A stretch of 64,000 nt of DNA from Lytechinus variegatus (lineage: Eukaryota > Echinodermata > Echinoidea > Temnopleuroida > Toxopneustidae). Of the stretch, positions 1 through 12,383 are shown piece after piece. Each line of letters begins with the position of its first letter. Position 1 is the first letter of the stretch. The stretch covers positions 68,116,356 through 68,180,355 of the forward strand of contig NC_054740.1 in the NCBI RefSeq assembly GCF_018143015.1, given 5' to 3'. The position numbers and the translations under genes were made by a program. A model generated the notes under the pieces. That model was not told the origin of the DNA. It worked only from the letters and a program-made list of their open reading frames with translations, and did not search any database.

Positions 1-911
1 TATTCCTTACCAGACATGTACCTGTTAAAAAGAAATATTATAAACATTTCATGAGGAGAATGAGATTACTGCATTAAGAATGTTTTAGAAATGAATAGAA
101 ACCATAAGACAAAGAGAAAGGTTATTTTGTTATTCATATGAAATTATTTGGTTCAAAATGACGACGCAGAAGGGAATGAGAATGTTTCTTTGAAAGGAAA
201 ACAAAGACAATTTAAAAATACAAAGCTATAGATATTGGAAAGTTATCATTGTCGGTAAATAGAAAAGATTTCGAAGGTCTAAACAATACCCCTACAAAAG
301 AAGGATATACAACAGCTTATTTCAATAATCAATCCAAAATTTATGGAGCGCCAGTGAATCGACGGCCTGGACTAAAACGTCTTTCTTCATGAAATCCAAT
401 GTTAGATCCGCTGTGACCTGAATATAAGATCAGCATTTACTAGACATCGGACTCTTCATTATACGAGACAAAAAGACGTTTATTTTTTATCCGAATTAAG
501 AGATCATTTTCATAGGAAAAGAGGTCGCATTTCGAACGTGACTAGATTCGAATTTTTACCTAATTGACAGGGAAAGTCCGGGTTTGTAATGGTTTTAAGC
601 GATTGGATTTCCGATGGCAATGCGTAATGCAGAGGATTTAATGACAACATGACGTACCATCAGATTAGGCACCATACATGTCGTAATAATGAATGAAGGT
701 ATTCGGAGTGGGCCATTTTTATGTTATCCTTTGCCAGGCCAGCTAAAATTTATTTATTTATTCATTTTTGTTAGCTTTCTCATCTCTTTACATATTTCCA
801 TGCCATTATCCTTTTGAGAAAAGCCGCCCTTTTCCACCATTTGTAATAATGTGCCCCTCCTTTGTGTGACAATGACTTTATCTCATTCCATTCTTATGTT
901 ACATTTCCATT
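1..911. other. Gene-free stretch at the left edge
   Basis: AT-rich sequence without recognisable exons, repeats or RNA genes. Confidence 0.5.
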
Positions 912-969
912 TTACTCCCCCATTTCCCCAGAGCGTCACTCACCTTGGTTTTATATATATATATGTACA

Positions 970-1051
<82 letters not shown>

Positions 1052-1059
1052 TATATAGG

Positions 1060-1091
<32 letters not shown>

Positions 1092-1143
1092 TATATATAT
1101 ATAAAACCAAGGTGAGTGACGCTCTGGGGAAATGGGGGAGTAA
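912..1143. repeat. 232-bp palindrome with a TA-repeat core
   Basis: The arms at 912-968 and 1087-1143 are perfect inverted copies over 57 bp, including the unique sequence CAGAGCGTCACTCACCTTGG. The middle is (TA)n and is itself self-complementary, so the entire block can fold into one hairpin. The tyrosine/isoleucine-rich frames across it are artefacts. Confidence 0.95.
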
Positions 1144-1236
1144 TTATGTAATATGATTACCTAAACTGTACACTGGATTCGGCATTTCTTTACCCCAATA
1201 CAGGTAACCACTTCAAACCCATGACGTGAGTTGTCC

Positions 1237-1505
1237 TTGAAAGAACGCAATGTTACGAAGTATAATAAAAGTGTGTTCACATAGAAGACTATGTGAAAAT
1301 GTTATTCACAATGTTAATATGTTCAAACCTAACAGTGTGAAGATATTTTTACACAGTTGACACCTCGACAGTGTGACTGTTCACAGCGTGTTCACATAGT
1401 CGACTATGTAGACATGTGATTCACACTCCCCTGTTGAACAGTGTGACGGGGATTTCAAATTGTTTTCCACACTGTGGCGCACATTGTAGGACGCGTTCTT
1501 TCCAA
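1237..1505. mobile_element. MITE with TTGAAAGAACGC-type ends
   Basis: The left end TTGAAAGAACGC near 1238 and the right end, whose reverse complement is TTGGAAAGAACGC (to 1505), are near-identical inverted repeats. Inside, GTGTTCACATAG-nnn-ACTATGT palindromes occur twice (about 1273 and 1390), and ACAGTGTGA recurs. Confidence 0.6.
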
Positions 1506-4500
1506 TAATATTCACATGAGCATACACAACAAATACAACTTTTTACTGCACTGTCTTCATGAGCATTACATTTCAGAGATAAAGCAACTAGATTAAAATG
1601 AGATGACTTTTGAAATCATCTGCCACCTTCAGGCATAGATTAAAGTGATTGGTTAACATTGGTTTGACTTTTTAATAATCTGAGCTAGAAGGTCACACTT
1701 GTCACCTGTGTCTGTGATATGTTACAAAAATGAAGCCCAGAAAAAATTGCGTTCGAAATAATTATTTAGTGCTTCAAAAATTGAAATATAAAGTGACAGG
1801 AAACACCATCCTAATTTCATCCCATACACTTATATGTACTATTTAGGCGTCTATAAGACGCCTATTTACAAAATCGGGGTTTGCCTTGTAGTTTTAGCTT
1901 TTCATTCCCAATAATGGTTGTTTTCAGGGTTTATTAGTTCTAATACATGCACTCGTACACATGTTTCATTTTGGTTTGAGAATTTTTTAATTCGGCTTCT
2001 CACAAAGTTAAACAATACCTTTAAGTGAAGAAGTGAGTGAATAAATAATGAATTAAACCCCAATTGATTTTCGATCCCTAAATCTTATAGGCAAGCTCAA
2101 ATGTATAGGAGTAAGAGAGATGGAGAGAGAGGGAGGGTACAAAGATCGTAAAGGGGGAGGGGCGAGAAGGGAGAGTGATGAGAGGGAACCGGAGTGAGAG
2201 GGACATAAGTAAGTGTCCAAGTTTTTGGTTTGAGTCGCTATTGTGTTTAGACAAAATATAAACAAAGAAAATCACAGCTTCCATAGCTTTAGCTCGGAAC
2301 CCCTAATTTCAATAAATGTCCATGTTCATTCCGTTCATTTCCTTTGAAAGTACATCTATATTGTATCTATCGAACTTGCAACTCATAAAAAGCTATAGAT
2401 GAACCTTTAATACATTACACTAGGGCCCCATTATAAAGCTCCCATTCTGCATTAATACCAGATAATATCTTATTAAGGAAAAACTTTTTTTATTTAAAAT
2501 ATGGGTAATTCAAAAGTCATAAGTGAGATTGTAAGTAACATATTCTAAAAAAAGAATCATCTGCAAACGTCACCATAATCAAGGTTGAATTTAAATTAAA
2601 CTAAAAAGTAAACCCTGTCTCGAAAATTTGAAGTAATCCCGATATAGGCTTCCTTTGAAAATATGATGATCATTTTTTCGACATTACCACAAATTTATCT
2701 GATTGTACGTCTTTAAAATCACATTAAAGAGTGATTAGAATCATTTCTTACTGAGGATCTCAAACAAATAACTAGGTATGTTACCTTTTTTTTTAATCAT
2801 GAAAGCCTTAAGTCCATTCCTGTGAAAGCCTTTATCATGTTCCTATGCATTCCTTAAAACTTGACCCAATTCACCTGGCATTCCGTAGTACTTTGCAAAG
2901 ATCTATGGAAACATGTCCCCATTCCTACGGTATAAGTTCACGAAATACATTCCCCGGGGGAAACAGCAATTAAAATAACCGAATGTCGCGGCCTCATAAA
3001 CAGATATCATGCATCGCAGAGATGAATATAATTGAACGCTGGAAAGTATGATAAACATCATTACTGAGGCCAGTTTGACAGTCGATGGGTGTTACTTTTC
3101 AATATCTGATATCATCATCCTTTGGTGTGTCAGAGAAATGAATTGCATAGTGCCACAGGCTTAGCGATGGTAGACTTGCCATGTGATACAAACATGGAAT
3201 CTTTCGTGGCATTAACTGCGATGATATCCAGTCATACGTGACTTTTTGATCTTACTGCCGGATCTAGAGTAGTTTTCGCGGCCTGCAAGTGCGGGGACGA
3301 GTAAAGGCATTAACTGGTCATACCTCGCTGTGAGCTTCGACATGTGCGCATTAGGCGGTTTTTATCGCCGGATTTTACGAGGTAACCCCGTGTAGAAGGG
3401 CGATATTTCAACAAGGACTCCTATGCTTTATCCCATAAAATCTTACCTTTCTGGGGAATCAATGCTTCTCATCATACGCACGTCCGAAGTGATGATGAAC
3501 AAGCCAGGTTAATTTGGCATCGTCATTTCAACCTTCATCCCAAGACTAAGTCATGAAACTCTAGAAATGTGAACAACGCGCTGTGCCCTTCACCTCGCAT
3601 CCTTGCACGACGACATTACGCATGCTCAGGATTCAATATGTTAACATCTAACAAAGATATACAACGGGTAATTTTATGTTTGATGTTGACAGCTGTCTTT
3701 AGGGTTAGGATAATGTTAAAACCAGTCCCACCACCAAACATGATAGAGGCGTTTACTTCGATTGACATCACCAGATTTTGATTCAAGTGATGTTTTAAAT
3801 ACATATTTTTCTTTAACAAAGTAATAGGCACGGTGGAAATTGTTAAGTCTTAAACTTATGACAATAAAATTATGGTACTTTTGATATGTATTTTGTATAA
3901 TGACCATAATGGTGGACATTAAAACCAGTATGCAGACTAATATAAAGTCCACTCACGTAGGAGATTTTGCTTCGTTTCCATGGGAACAATAATATTAGTC
4001 CATCTTCTAGGTCGTACACCTCAACACCTGCAGTGATGGCCAAAGTATTCTTTCACCGAGGCTAGGCTTCCATTATGGTCGTTGTTGCTTATATCATATC
4101 AATGCTTATACCTTTCAAATATTTTGAAAGCTTTCATTTCCTAAAAGTTTGTGCTCGATTTCTCATTGATTTATTTTTTTCGGTTGTAACAGAATATTGA
4201 GTTTCGCTAAAAAAAAAAATCGTGGAGGAATTAAGGGCATGAAGGGGAAGGGGGGGGGGGTTCTTGTGCCTATAAACCGTGCGTCACGCATGACGTAATG
4301 GAAATACCATTTTGTTTATCTGCTTATGTCTGCTCCTTGAATTGTATATTTGTTTTTTCTTACTTTGTACTTCTTGATTTGAACAAAATATTGTGGAATG
4401 CCAGTGACGTTATAATAAATTCAATTCACATCCAGGACGTTACATATTATTCGAATGTCGAGGCGAGATGGGTGGATTCTCTGTGATAAACTTATCTGGC

Positions 4501-6340
4501 ACTTGAGTAAGCATGTTTTATTTCACTATTGACATGACATTTTAAAAAACATAAATAATCTACGCTTCGCATTAATTTTTTTTACATTACAGTACGACAA
4601 TATACTAATGGGAATTGCCATCCGCCAGACTATATTTCAATCGCTTTACTCGTCTTAATACTTTAAAGATAATTTAAACGCTTTCCTATTACTGCACTGT
4701 ACTTGATATCATTTCCACTTGGGTTGCAGGTTGGGTCGATATCTGATTTTTGGGGAGTCAATTTGTTGACTTGTTATGTTGCTTCATTTTGCCAAGAAAA
4801 ATTAATGCAATCTTTAGGAAACTTTAGTCCTGTATTTATGTTATTTGGACACCTACAGTATGTATGCGTATTTGACTATATTGAACTGGTTAATGGTATT
4901 TTGAATGACATTTCCCCTTAAAAAGATTGATGTTGACATGAACGTCTACATGCATATATGTTTTTCTTCTGATACTCGGCGCTTTTAAGGATAACTATCC
5001 CCTCATGGCGAAAACGGTAAATCACTTTCCTCTACATTTTAGGTACGCCGAGGAAATGATGTCTTCGGGCACATGTACGGAACATCTTGCCTTATGGGTT
5101 ATTAATCGTTGCGTGGGTTTTGTAACAGGGTAACTTAATAAATTTCTTATCGCCGTTTTTGATGTGAGGGTAAAAGATTTCCATACCTCCTGTCTGCTCT
5201 CTTTTGGGAATATAGATCAAAATCAAGCATTAAATAAATTTGGAAAAAGGGCATCCATAAAGCCATTTACATGTGCATTACATGTATGCGTCAGTGGAAT
5301 TCGTCTATAAAACTAAATAGACATCTACATAATGTAAATGGTCACCCTCTACAAATTAGATAAAATACACAACATAAACGAGAGCGTAAAGAGTTGCTTT
5401 ATTATCGTTATCATCGTCATTATTACTATTATTTATTTAATGTCGTTTTTATTATTTTTTTGTTATATTATTATTATGATTAATGTTATTTTCATTATTA
5501 TTATTATTATTATTATTATCATAGATGTTATTATCATCATAAACGTAATGAGAGAAGAAACAGAAATAACAGTGCTAATAGTTACAGAATTGCAGTAAAT
5601 ACAAAGCAAGCTTTGCATATCATGTAGATGTCATATCAAGTTATTTATGACTACTGTTTTGAAATAGTAAGGGATTATTAGTGTTTAAAATTCAATGATC
5701 TTGCTTATTTATAGACTTAATCAAATTATTCATTGAGTTACTTTGTAACAATCTTTCAACATCCAGAAACTGAGCTTGGGATAAAGCCGATTTTACCTGG
5801 CGGGAGTGCGCTGAGACAAAGAAGGGTACCGAAAATAATGATATTGTTTTGGAGGGATGCACTTCCAGTGATGCAGCTCCGGATCTAGCGAATTCTGGTT
5901 ATCATCACTTGGATGTTGTTCTAGCAGTTAACTCGAAGTACTTTGAGTGAGTGAGAGAGATTGCAAATTGTGTAGGGTCTCAAATTTTCCACCCCCAAAG
6001 AATTTCCCTAATGACCTCCTGTCACTTATCACTGGAGAAGTCGTGTTACGATGTTAAAGTGAGTGACATTGAAAGAGAGTGAAAGAGAGAGATGATGATA
6101 CAGAGAGGTATATATAGGAAGGGGGAAGGGTTGGGCTGATACAAGAAAAAAAAACATTAAAAGAAAAGAAAAAAATGAAATATCCATGACTATCCAAATA
6201 TTTAGATATAAGAATTAGACAGATCGCAGTGAAGGAGAGTGGGAGGTAATAGTATAGTATATTAGCAGAGAGAATTATTCAAGAGATTCACTCCTGGTTA
6301 AGATTACGAAATGACAATGGATCTGATCTATCAACGCGAA
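1506..6340. other. Gene-free stretch
   Basis: No exon recognised on either strand. It contains a GA-rich patch (2100-2200), a G run (about 4251-4260) and an (ATT)n/(ATC)n microsatellite at 5474-5530. Short frames here lack family motifs. Confidence 0.5.
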
Positions 6341-6475
6341 GGAGCGTTTCACGAAACAAAACAACCAGTGGTGTTCACTTACTGTTGTCATTCGCTACTG
6401 AAATCCTTGCCTCTGATTGGCTCAGTATTATATTTCCAGTGAAAATCTCTAACCAGATGCTTCATGAAACACTCC
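6341..6475. mobile_element. MITE, GGAGYGTTTCAYGA family, diverged copy
   Basis: It begins GGAGCGTTTCACGAAAC and ends TTCATGAAACACTCC, an inverted pair. The core shares CTGATTGGCT and GTGAAAATC blocks with the cleaner copy at 43312-43435. Confidence 0.7.
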
Positions 6476-8117
6476 GATCAATAGTGTAGACAATAAAACT
6501 AAGAGACACTCTTTTGGAGAACTAGTAATCAGTCGAGTCAAGATTCCACGCTATCACTGTACAATAAGGTAGAAAGACAGATGAATATTGCTCTAGACAT
6601 GCTAAATGAAGGAAAATATCGATGTTTATAGTAAAAGGAATAACATTTATACGAAGTGTTTAACATAAAATTGGTTATTTCGTCCCGCAACATTAATGAC
6701 CAATTCTAGAAGTTTCCGAAACATTCATGACTCATAGCATGACTTCCAGACATGCCAACTCCTCTTTTAATTCCCTTTTCAAAGATTGCGATATAAAGAG
6801 ACCCTGAGATTGAAACGAAAACCTTCAATCCGTTAACATTTGGAGTATAGACTTCAATGAATAATGAACAAAACGAAAGTTGAACAACATATTTTTTTGT
6901 ATACAGCACACATCAAAATGCTAAAATTATTTTTAGACGGATGATTGGCAACACTTTTCAATTCATCAGCGGAAGCAAACACATCATTAACGATAAAAAA
7001 GACAGACTCGCCAAGACCGATACCCTACATTTCTTTACTGTTCATAATAACATATAATTTTTCATATTTTCTATTGCTTTTATTACCTTCTGCTTCGTAA
7101 ATGTACTCTTTACACGTATTTCTTGATTTAATGGAAAGAAGAACAGCGAGAGATAGAGAGATAGAGAGAGAGAGAAAGAGAGAGAGAAAAAAAAGATAAC
7201 TTAGGTTTCGTCTTTCTTATATATGAAAATGTTTATCACGCATTAAATCTACAATAAAGTTGAACGGTGCGGAGAGAGATGGGGGGGGGGGGGGGGGGGA
7301 GGTTACAAAAGCGAGAGAGGTTAAGAAAGACATGGGAAAGAAATAATGGAGAATAGGATGAGATGGATCTTAATTCAAAAAGATAATTCAGTATTAATTA
7401 CCATTACTCGCATCGAAGAACTCAGATGAGGAAGAAAAAAGGAAAACATATTCTTTGAGAGAACAAACATACATGTGCAATTGGTTCACACGAATTATCT
7501 GACGTGTACTCGTTGGGCATGTTGGGAGCGAATTTCGCAATTTGTATCTTTTCCATTCAGTTTCTCTCAATACATACTGTATACATGGCTGTACTTTTTT
7601 AAACATTTTTTCTGCTTTCATTGACAAGGGTGAGTGTTTGCTTTAAATTAAGATACATAGTAGATTAGACACCTGTGACCTTGATGAAATCTTGAAATTA
7701 TTCATTGAGTCATCCGAGGCTAACACAAGTTCTGTTGCAGACATCAATGAAAGGACTATAATTTTGTACCTAGCATCATCGAAGAAAAGTGCTCCTGGGG
7801 AAATGACCTCAGCTTCTATCCGGATGTGTCTGGTTGTGTGTGTGTGTGTGCGCGCTGTGCGCCCTGTTATTTCTTTTTGAATGTCGTGTTTTGAAACCAA
7901 TGAAGATTTCTGCCGTTTTGGATTCATTTACATTCATTTTATCAAATATGAAATCTCTAAAATATTATTTAGAAACACGACAAAGGGCATGTTTGTTTCT
8001 GAGTGTGCACGTTGGGTGCGTGTATGTAGTGTGTATAATGAAGGGAAAGGGGGGGGGGGGTCTGAGGATTGATTAGCAAAGTATCTGACCTGTGTGTACT
8101 CCGATTCAAATCGAATC
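6476..8117. other. Gene-free stretch with simple repeats
   Basis: Contains (GA)n at 7142-7192, a G run near 7280-7300, (GT)n near 7834-7852 and a G run near 8050-8060. The motif TTTCGTCTTTCTTATATATG near 7206 resembles a unit of the 9262-9960 repeat. No gene is recognised. Confidence 0.5.
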
Positions 8118-8120
8118 TAA

Positions 8121-8480
8121 GGCCCGTATTCTGAAGTCAAGTTTAACTTAGACCGTGGTCTAACTCTGTGCTAAAATTATGGGAAACCCAAAGTGTCAAA
8201 ATGTTTATTAATTTGTATGTTTCTTATTAACTTAGACCGTGGTCTAACTCTGTGCTAAAATTATGGGAAGCCCAAAGTGTCAAAATGTTTATTTGTATGT
8301 TTCTTATGTTTACTGTGCTCTTTCCTGATTCATCGATGGTGGAGAAAATCATGAATAATTTGAGAGCCAAATGAGGTGAAATATTATATTTCTACTGCCA
8401 GTGAGTTATGTAACAATCGGCTCTCCATACTTAAACCACAGCTTTAAATATGAGTTTAAGTTAAACCTGACTTCAGGGCC
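8121..8480. mobile_element. MITE, GGCCCGTATTCTGAA family, with internal duplication
   Basis: It begins GGCCCGTATTCTGAAGTC and ends GACTTCAGGGCC, flanked by TAA on both sides (8118-8120 and 8481-8483), compatible with a 3-bp Harbinger-type target duplication. An 84-bp segment beginning AACTTAGACCGTGG (8145 and 8229) is tandemly duplicated inside. Confidence 0.8.
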
Positions 8481-8483
8481 TAA

Positions 8484-9261
8484 ATGTCCTTTTATAAAGC
8501 ACAACACGATGAATCTTTCATGTGTTGATTACTGAGCTGGCAATTCGCTGAGGACTAATCTTGATCTTGGATTTTGGCGTCGGTGCTTACGTTAAACTTA
8601 AATGTTGGATCTCTATCAATCAAGATATGAACAGAGAATGGGTGGAAAGTAGGACGAATATTTCAAGCTGTAAATTAGGATAATAAGCCCAGCTACTTTT
8701 CGGATCAGAGATTGATATCTATATTTATTGATACGATTAGCATGATGCATATCACCTGTCATCGCATGTCACATCTGTTGTTTTGTTTTGAAGACCTCGT
8801 GCCAATTGCGCTCAATCCTTTCCGAAGCCTTGGTGGGTTATTCTTAATGTGAGAGTAACATTTTACTCATCACATCAATTATCCTACCCTAAACAATGGG
8901 GGAGATGCGATATTGGCTCTGCTTCACTGGAGCAGGGATATAATATGAGTCGAATATTATTTACATCATAAAGATATCAAAATAATGCATCTTGATAAAG
9001 AGGCAACGTGAGAAGATGAGGGCGATAGACAGAAAGGGAGAGGGGAGAAGAGCAGCAAGGGGTGAGCGTGTGTGTGTGTGAGGGAGTGGGGTAGAGATGG
9101 GGGTAGGAGGGACATGGATGGTAGTTAAGCAGAGCATTTCCCCCGTCCCATGCAAAGAAAGGTTTCTGATATGAATGCTTCTATAGCCTTTATATACGGC
9201 ACCATGTTCGTATAGTACTGCCTCATATCAGGGAAAATGATAGTTATATATTCTTTAATTC
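8484..9261. other. Gene-free stretch
   Basis: Contains GA- and GT-rich low-complexity DNA near 9000-9120. No exons recognised. Confidence 0.5.
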
Positions 9262-9960
9262 TCGTCTCCCTTAGATATGAAATTACTTATATTCTATTTA
9301 AGATAATTTTAACCCCAAAATCGACTTTTCCTTTCAAAAAGGTGATTTTGATGTGATTATAGGTGAAACTGTCTGCCCCTAGTCTTGGAAAGAAGCCCGA
9401 TAACATATCCACGTATATTCCTGAAGTTTCGTCTTCCTAAGATATGAAAGTGTTTATCTATCAAAGGCAATTTTCCTCAATTCTTGTCTTCGCGTGCGAA
9501 GTATGCGCTTCTGAGATGATAGATATCAAACACAAGATAACTCATAAGGATGGCGTTTTTCCTGTTATCTTATACGATATAGATCTCTCGATATGTGTTT
9601 TGTCTTCCTAAGATATGAAATTACTTATATTCTATTTAAGATAATTTTAACCCCAAACTCGACTTTTCCTTTCAAAAAGGTGATTTTGATATGATTATAG
9701 GTGAAACTGTCTGCCCCTAATCTTGGAAAGAAACCCCGATAACATATCCACGTATATTCCTGAAGTTTCGTCTTCCTAAGATATGAAAGTGTTTATCATC
9801 TACCAAGGGCATTTTCCTCAATTCTTGTCTTCTCGTGCGAAGAATGCGCTTCTGAGATGATAAATATCAAACACAATATAACTCATAAGGATGGCGTTTT
9901 TCCTGTTATCTTATACGATATAGATCTCTCGAAATGTGTTTCGTCTTTCTAAGATATGAA
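9262..9960. repeat. 338-bp tandem duplication with subrepeats
   Basis: Two copies at a 338-bp offset (GAAATTACTT at 9279 and 9617) are nearly identical and are followed by the start of a third. Within each unit the motif TCTTCCTAAGATATGAAA occurs twice, so the unit itself arose from shorter repeats. No coding potential is seen. Confidence 0.9.
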
Positions 9961-10940
9961 ACTGTTTATCGTCTAAAGAAGTACGTTACAGAGCGAGAAA
10001 GGGAGATTGATAGGAAAACAGAGAAGAGAAGGAGGGGGGGAGAAAAAAAGAGGAGAGGGGTCGCATGTGGGGATACAAGCACCGTTCTTTTCCAAAAAGC
10101 TTTGTTTTTTAGAAAGTAACCCTGATATGACTACATTAACATATAGTTTCATGCTGAAAGTGTCAATCACATCTATTGAGACAATATCTATTGCGATATG
10201 AATATACCTCTTGTTAATTTGGGGGAGGGGCTGGGATGGATGTTCGCGAAAATATTGTCTTTCAGCAGAAAAAAACCCCTCAAACTGAATTCAGAAACGA
10301 TCTAGACAGCTTGAAAAGGTGATTGCTGTGTAATTTTCGCTCCAAAGCTGCTTAACACAAAAATGAGTGAAAATCGAACATGCGTGTGTAAAGTTTACCC
10401 GATGCTGTTTAAGATTTGACAATGAAACAAGCTTACATGAAAGTCAATTTCGAAAGTTGGTGATCGGGCTAAGCGGTAACCCTTTCCTGTATCAGTTTTC
10501 TCTCTCACAGCCCACTCTCAGTTACTTTCTCCTCAGATGCCTAATCAACATATCTCGTATGACGTTCCCCATGCAGTCAGCTCTTGTATATCAACTTACG
10601 GAGCTTGCAGGTCCAAGGGACCTTCATCAGTTTCCGTAATAACCACTTTTGCATGTTACTGCAACATTCCAAATGCTTTTTTTTTCATAAGGGGGTACTA
10701 AGGGCCTTTTTACACGAGAATCGTGAATCATCACTGTAATGATTACTGCAATTCGTCTCTAGAATTATTGTAACATTCACATGCTCACTCGAAAACTGTG
10801 ATTTGAATTCGAATTCCTGAGCGAAGGCGGTATTGTGTCCATGGATGGTGACTTGTCAGTCAAACCCAATCAAAGCACTGCATAGCAAAAGAGAAACTAC
10901 GATGAGTGCATGACAATTATTGTGTTATAGACTCCTAGCC
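9961..10940. other. Gene-free stretch with a MITE fragment
   Basis: A GA-rich tract lies at 9990-10060. Near 10700 the sequence GGGCCTTTTTACACGAGAAT looks like one end of a MITE, but I see no matching opposite end. No gene is recognised. Confidence 0.4.
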
Positions 10941-11070
10941 ATAAATCGAATCATAGCCATGGCGTGTTTTCCTTCAGCAAGAAATTTATCCACTCTGTGC
11001 TGCACTCGACCCAGGTGAGGTAAATGGCTATCGGAAGGAAGTAATTCCTCAAAATGCTGTGCGCACCAGA
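10941..11070 (+). mobile_element. SINE fragment, same family as 41846-42120
   Basis: It shares CATAGCCATGGCGTG, CTTCAGCAAGAAATTTATCC, TGCTGCACTCGAC and CAGGTGAGGT with the reverse complement of the fuller copy. Both the A-box end and the tail are missing or diverged. Confidence 0.6.
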
Positions 11071-11103
11071 ATCACCGACTTTCTTTTGTTTTTTATTGTT
11101 TTT

Positions 11104-11931
11104 GTCTCACCTGCATAGCAGAGTGAGACTATAGGCGCCGCTTTTCCGACAGCGGCGGCGTCAACATCAAATCTTAACCCAAGTTTAAATTTTTGAAATG
11201 ACATCATAACTTAGAAAGTATATGATCTAGTTCATAAAACTTGGCTATAAGGTTAATCAAGTATTACTAAACATCTTATCAGAGTTTCATGTCACATGAT
11301 CAAGGTCAAAGGTCATTTAGGGTCAATGAACTTAGACCATGTTGGGGGAATCAATATCAAAATCTTAACCTGAGGTTAAGTTTTTGAAATATCATAATAA
11401 CTTAGAAAGTATATGATCAAGTTCATGAAACTTGGCCATAAGGTTAATCAAGTATCACCAAACATCCTGCATGAGTTTCACGTCACATGACCGAGGTCAA
11501 ATGTCATTTAGGGTCAATGAACTTTGGCCGATTTGGAGGTATCTGTTAAATTACAATCAAAACTTTAAAAGTTTTTGGATCTGATTCATGAAACTTGGAC
11601 ATAAGAGTAATCATGTATCACTGAACATCCTGTGCGCATTTTAGGTCACATGACCAAGGTCAAAGGTCAATGCGCTTTGGCCATAATGGGGGTATCTGTT
11701 GAATTACCATCATTACTTTGCAAGTTTATTGATCTGACAGTCATGTGAGGTCAATTAATTTTGGCCACATTGTGGGTATTTGTTGAATTACCATCATATC
11801 TCTGTAAGTGTATTGGTCTAGTTCATAAAACGTGGAAATAAGAGTAACCAAGTATCACTGAACATCTTGTGCGAGTTATAGTAGTTTTCACAGCACTGCT
11901 GCTATGTTGAATCGCGTGATGTAGGTGAGAC
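11104..11931. mobile_element. TIR element of 828 bp built from degenerate repeats with AGGTCA half-sites
   Basis: It is bounded by GTCTCACCT (11104) and AGGTGAGAC (to 11931). The interior holds about four diverged units of roughly 160-190 bp, each with ATGAAACTTGG-like, AAGGTTAATCAAGTATCAC-like and CACATGACCAAGGTCAAAGG-like blocks. Several units contain AGGTCAAAGGTCA-type direct repeats (near 11304 and 11657, with variants near 11499). No open frame. Confidence 0.75.
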
Positions 11932-12299
11932 GGCCAGAAGCATTCCACTTGTTACCAATTCACCGACCATAAACTTGTCGGTGAAAATCATCCAATGAGA
12001 GCGCGGGCTGCTATGACGTCATATTAAATATTCATGAGCTCATCTAGTCTAGATTCTATCCGTTGGTAGTTCATTTCTCTCCCCCCTCTCTTCATTCTCC
12101 ACCATGTACCAAACCCCATTGATCGCGATATTCCTATAATTCGAGGGGTTGTTTATATTTAGGGCGTAGAGGTCGATTGTGTAGTATAGGGGCCAGAGTA
12201 AAAAAAAAACACACACAACAGTCCTGACAAAGGACTAGACTCGTGTATGTTTATTAGGAAGACGTTCCTCATGAATATATAATTCACTTCAGATGTCAA

Positions 12300-12383
12300 G
12301 AGGCCCTGGCTCGCGCCAGGCCTAATTCGCTTCGAGAATTAGGAAATCCCTCGCTTCGCTCGGGAAGCAGCCGCCAGGGCCTC
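12300..12383. repeat. Nested palindromes able to form a cloverleaf
   Basis: The outer stem GAGGCCCTGG (12300-12309) pairs with CCAGGGCCTC (12374-12383). Inside are CCTGGC-TCGC-GCCAGG (12305-12320), which competes with the outer stem, and CCTAATTC-GCTTCGA-GAATTAGG (12321-12343). A third, weaker TCGCTTCGCT arm follows. Confidence 0.75.

Noticed and set aside
851-1156. Open frames rich in Tyr and Ile
   Set aside because: They are translations of the TA repeat and its palindromic arms.
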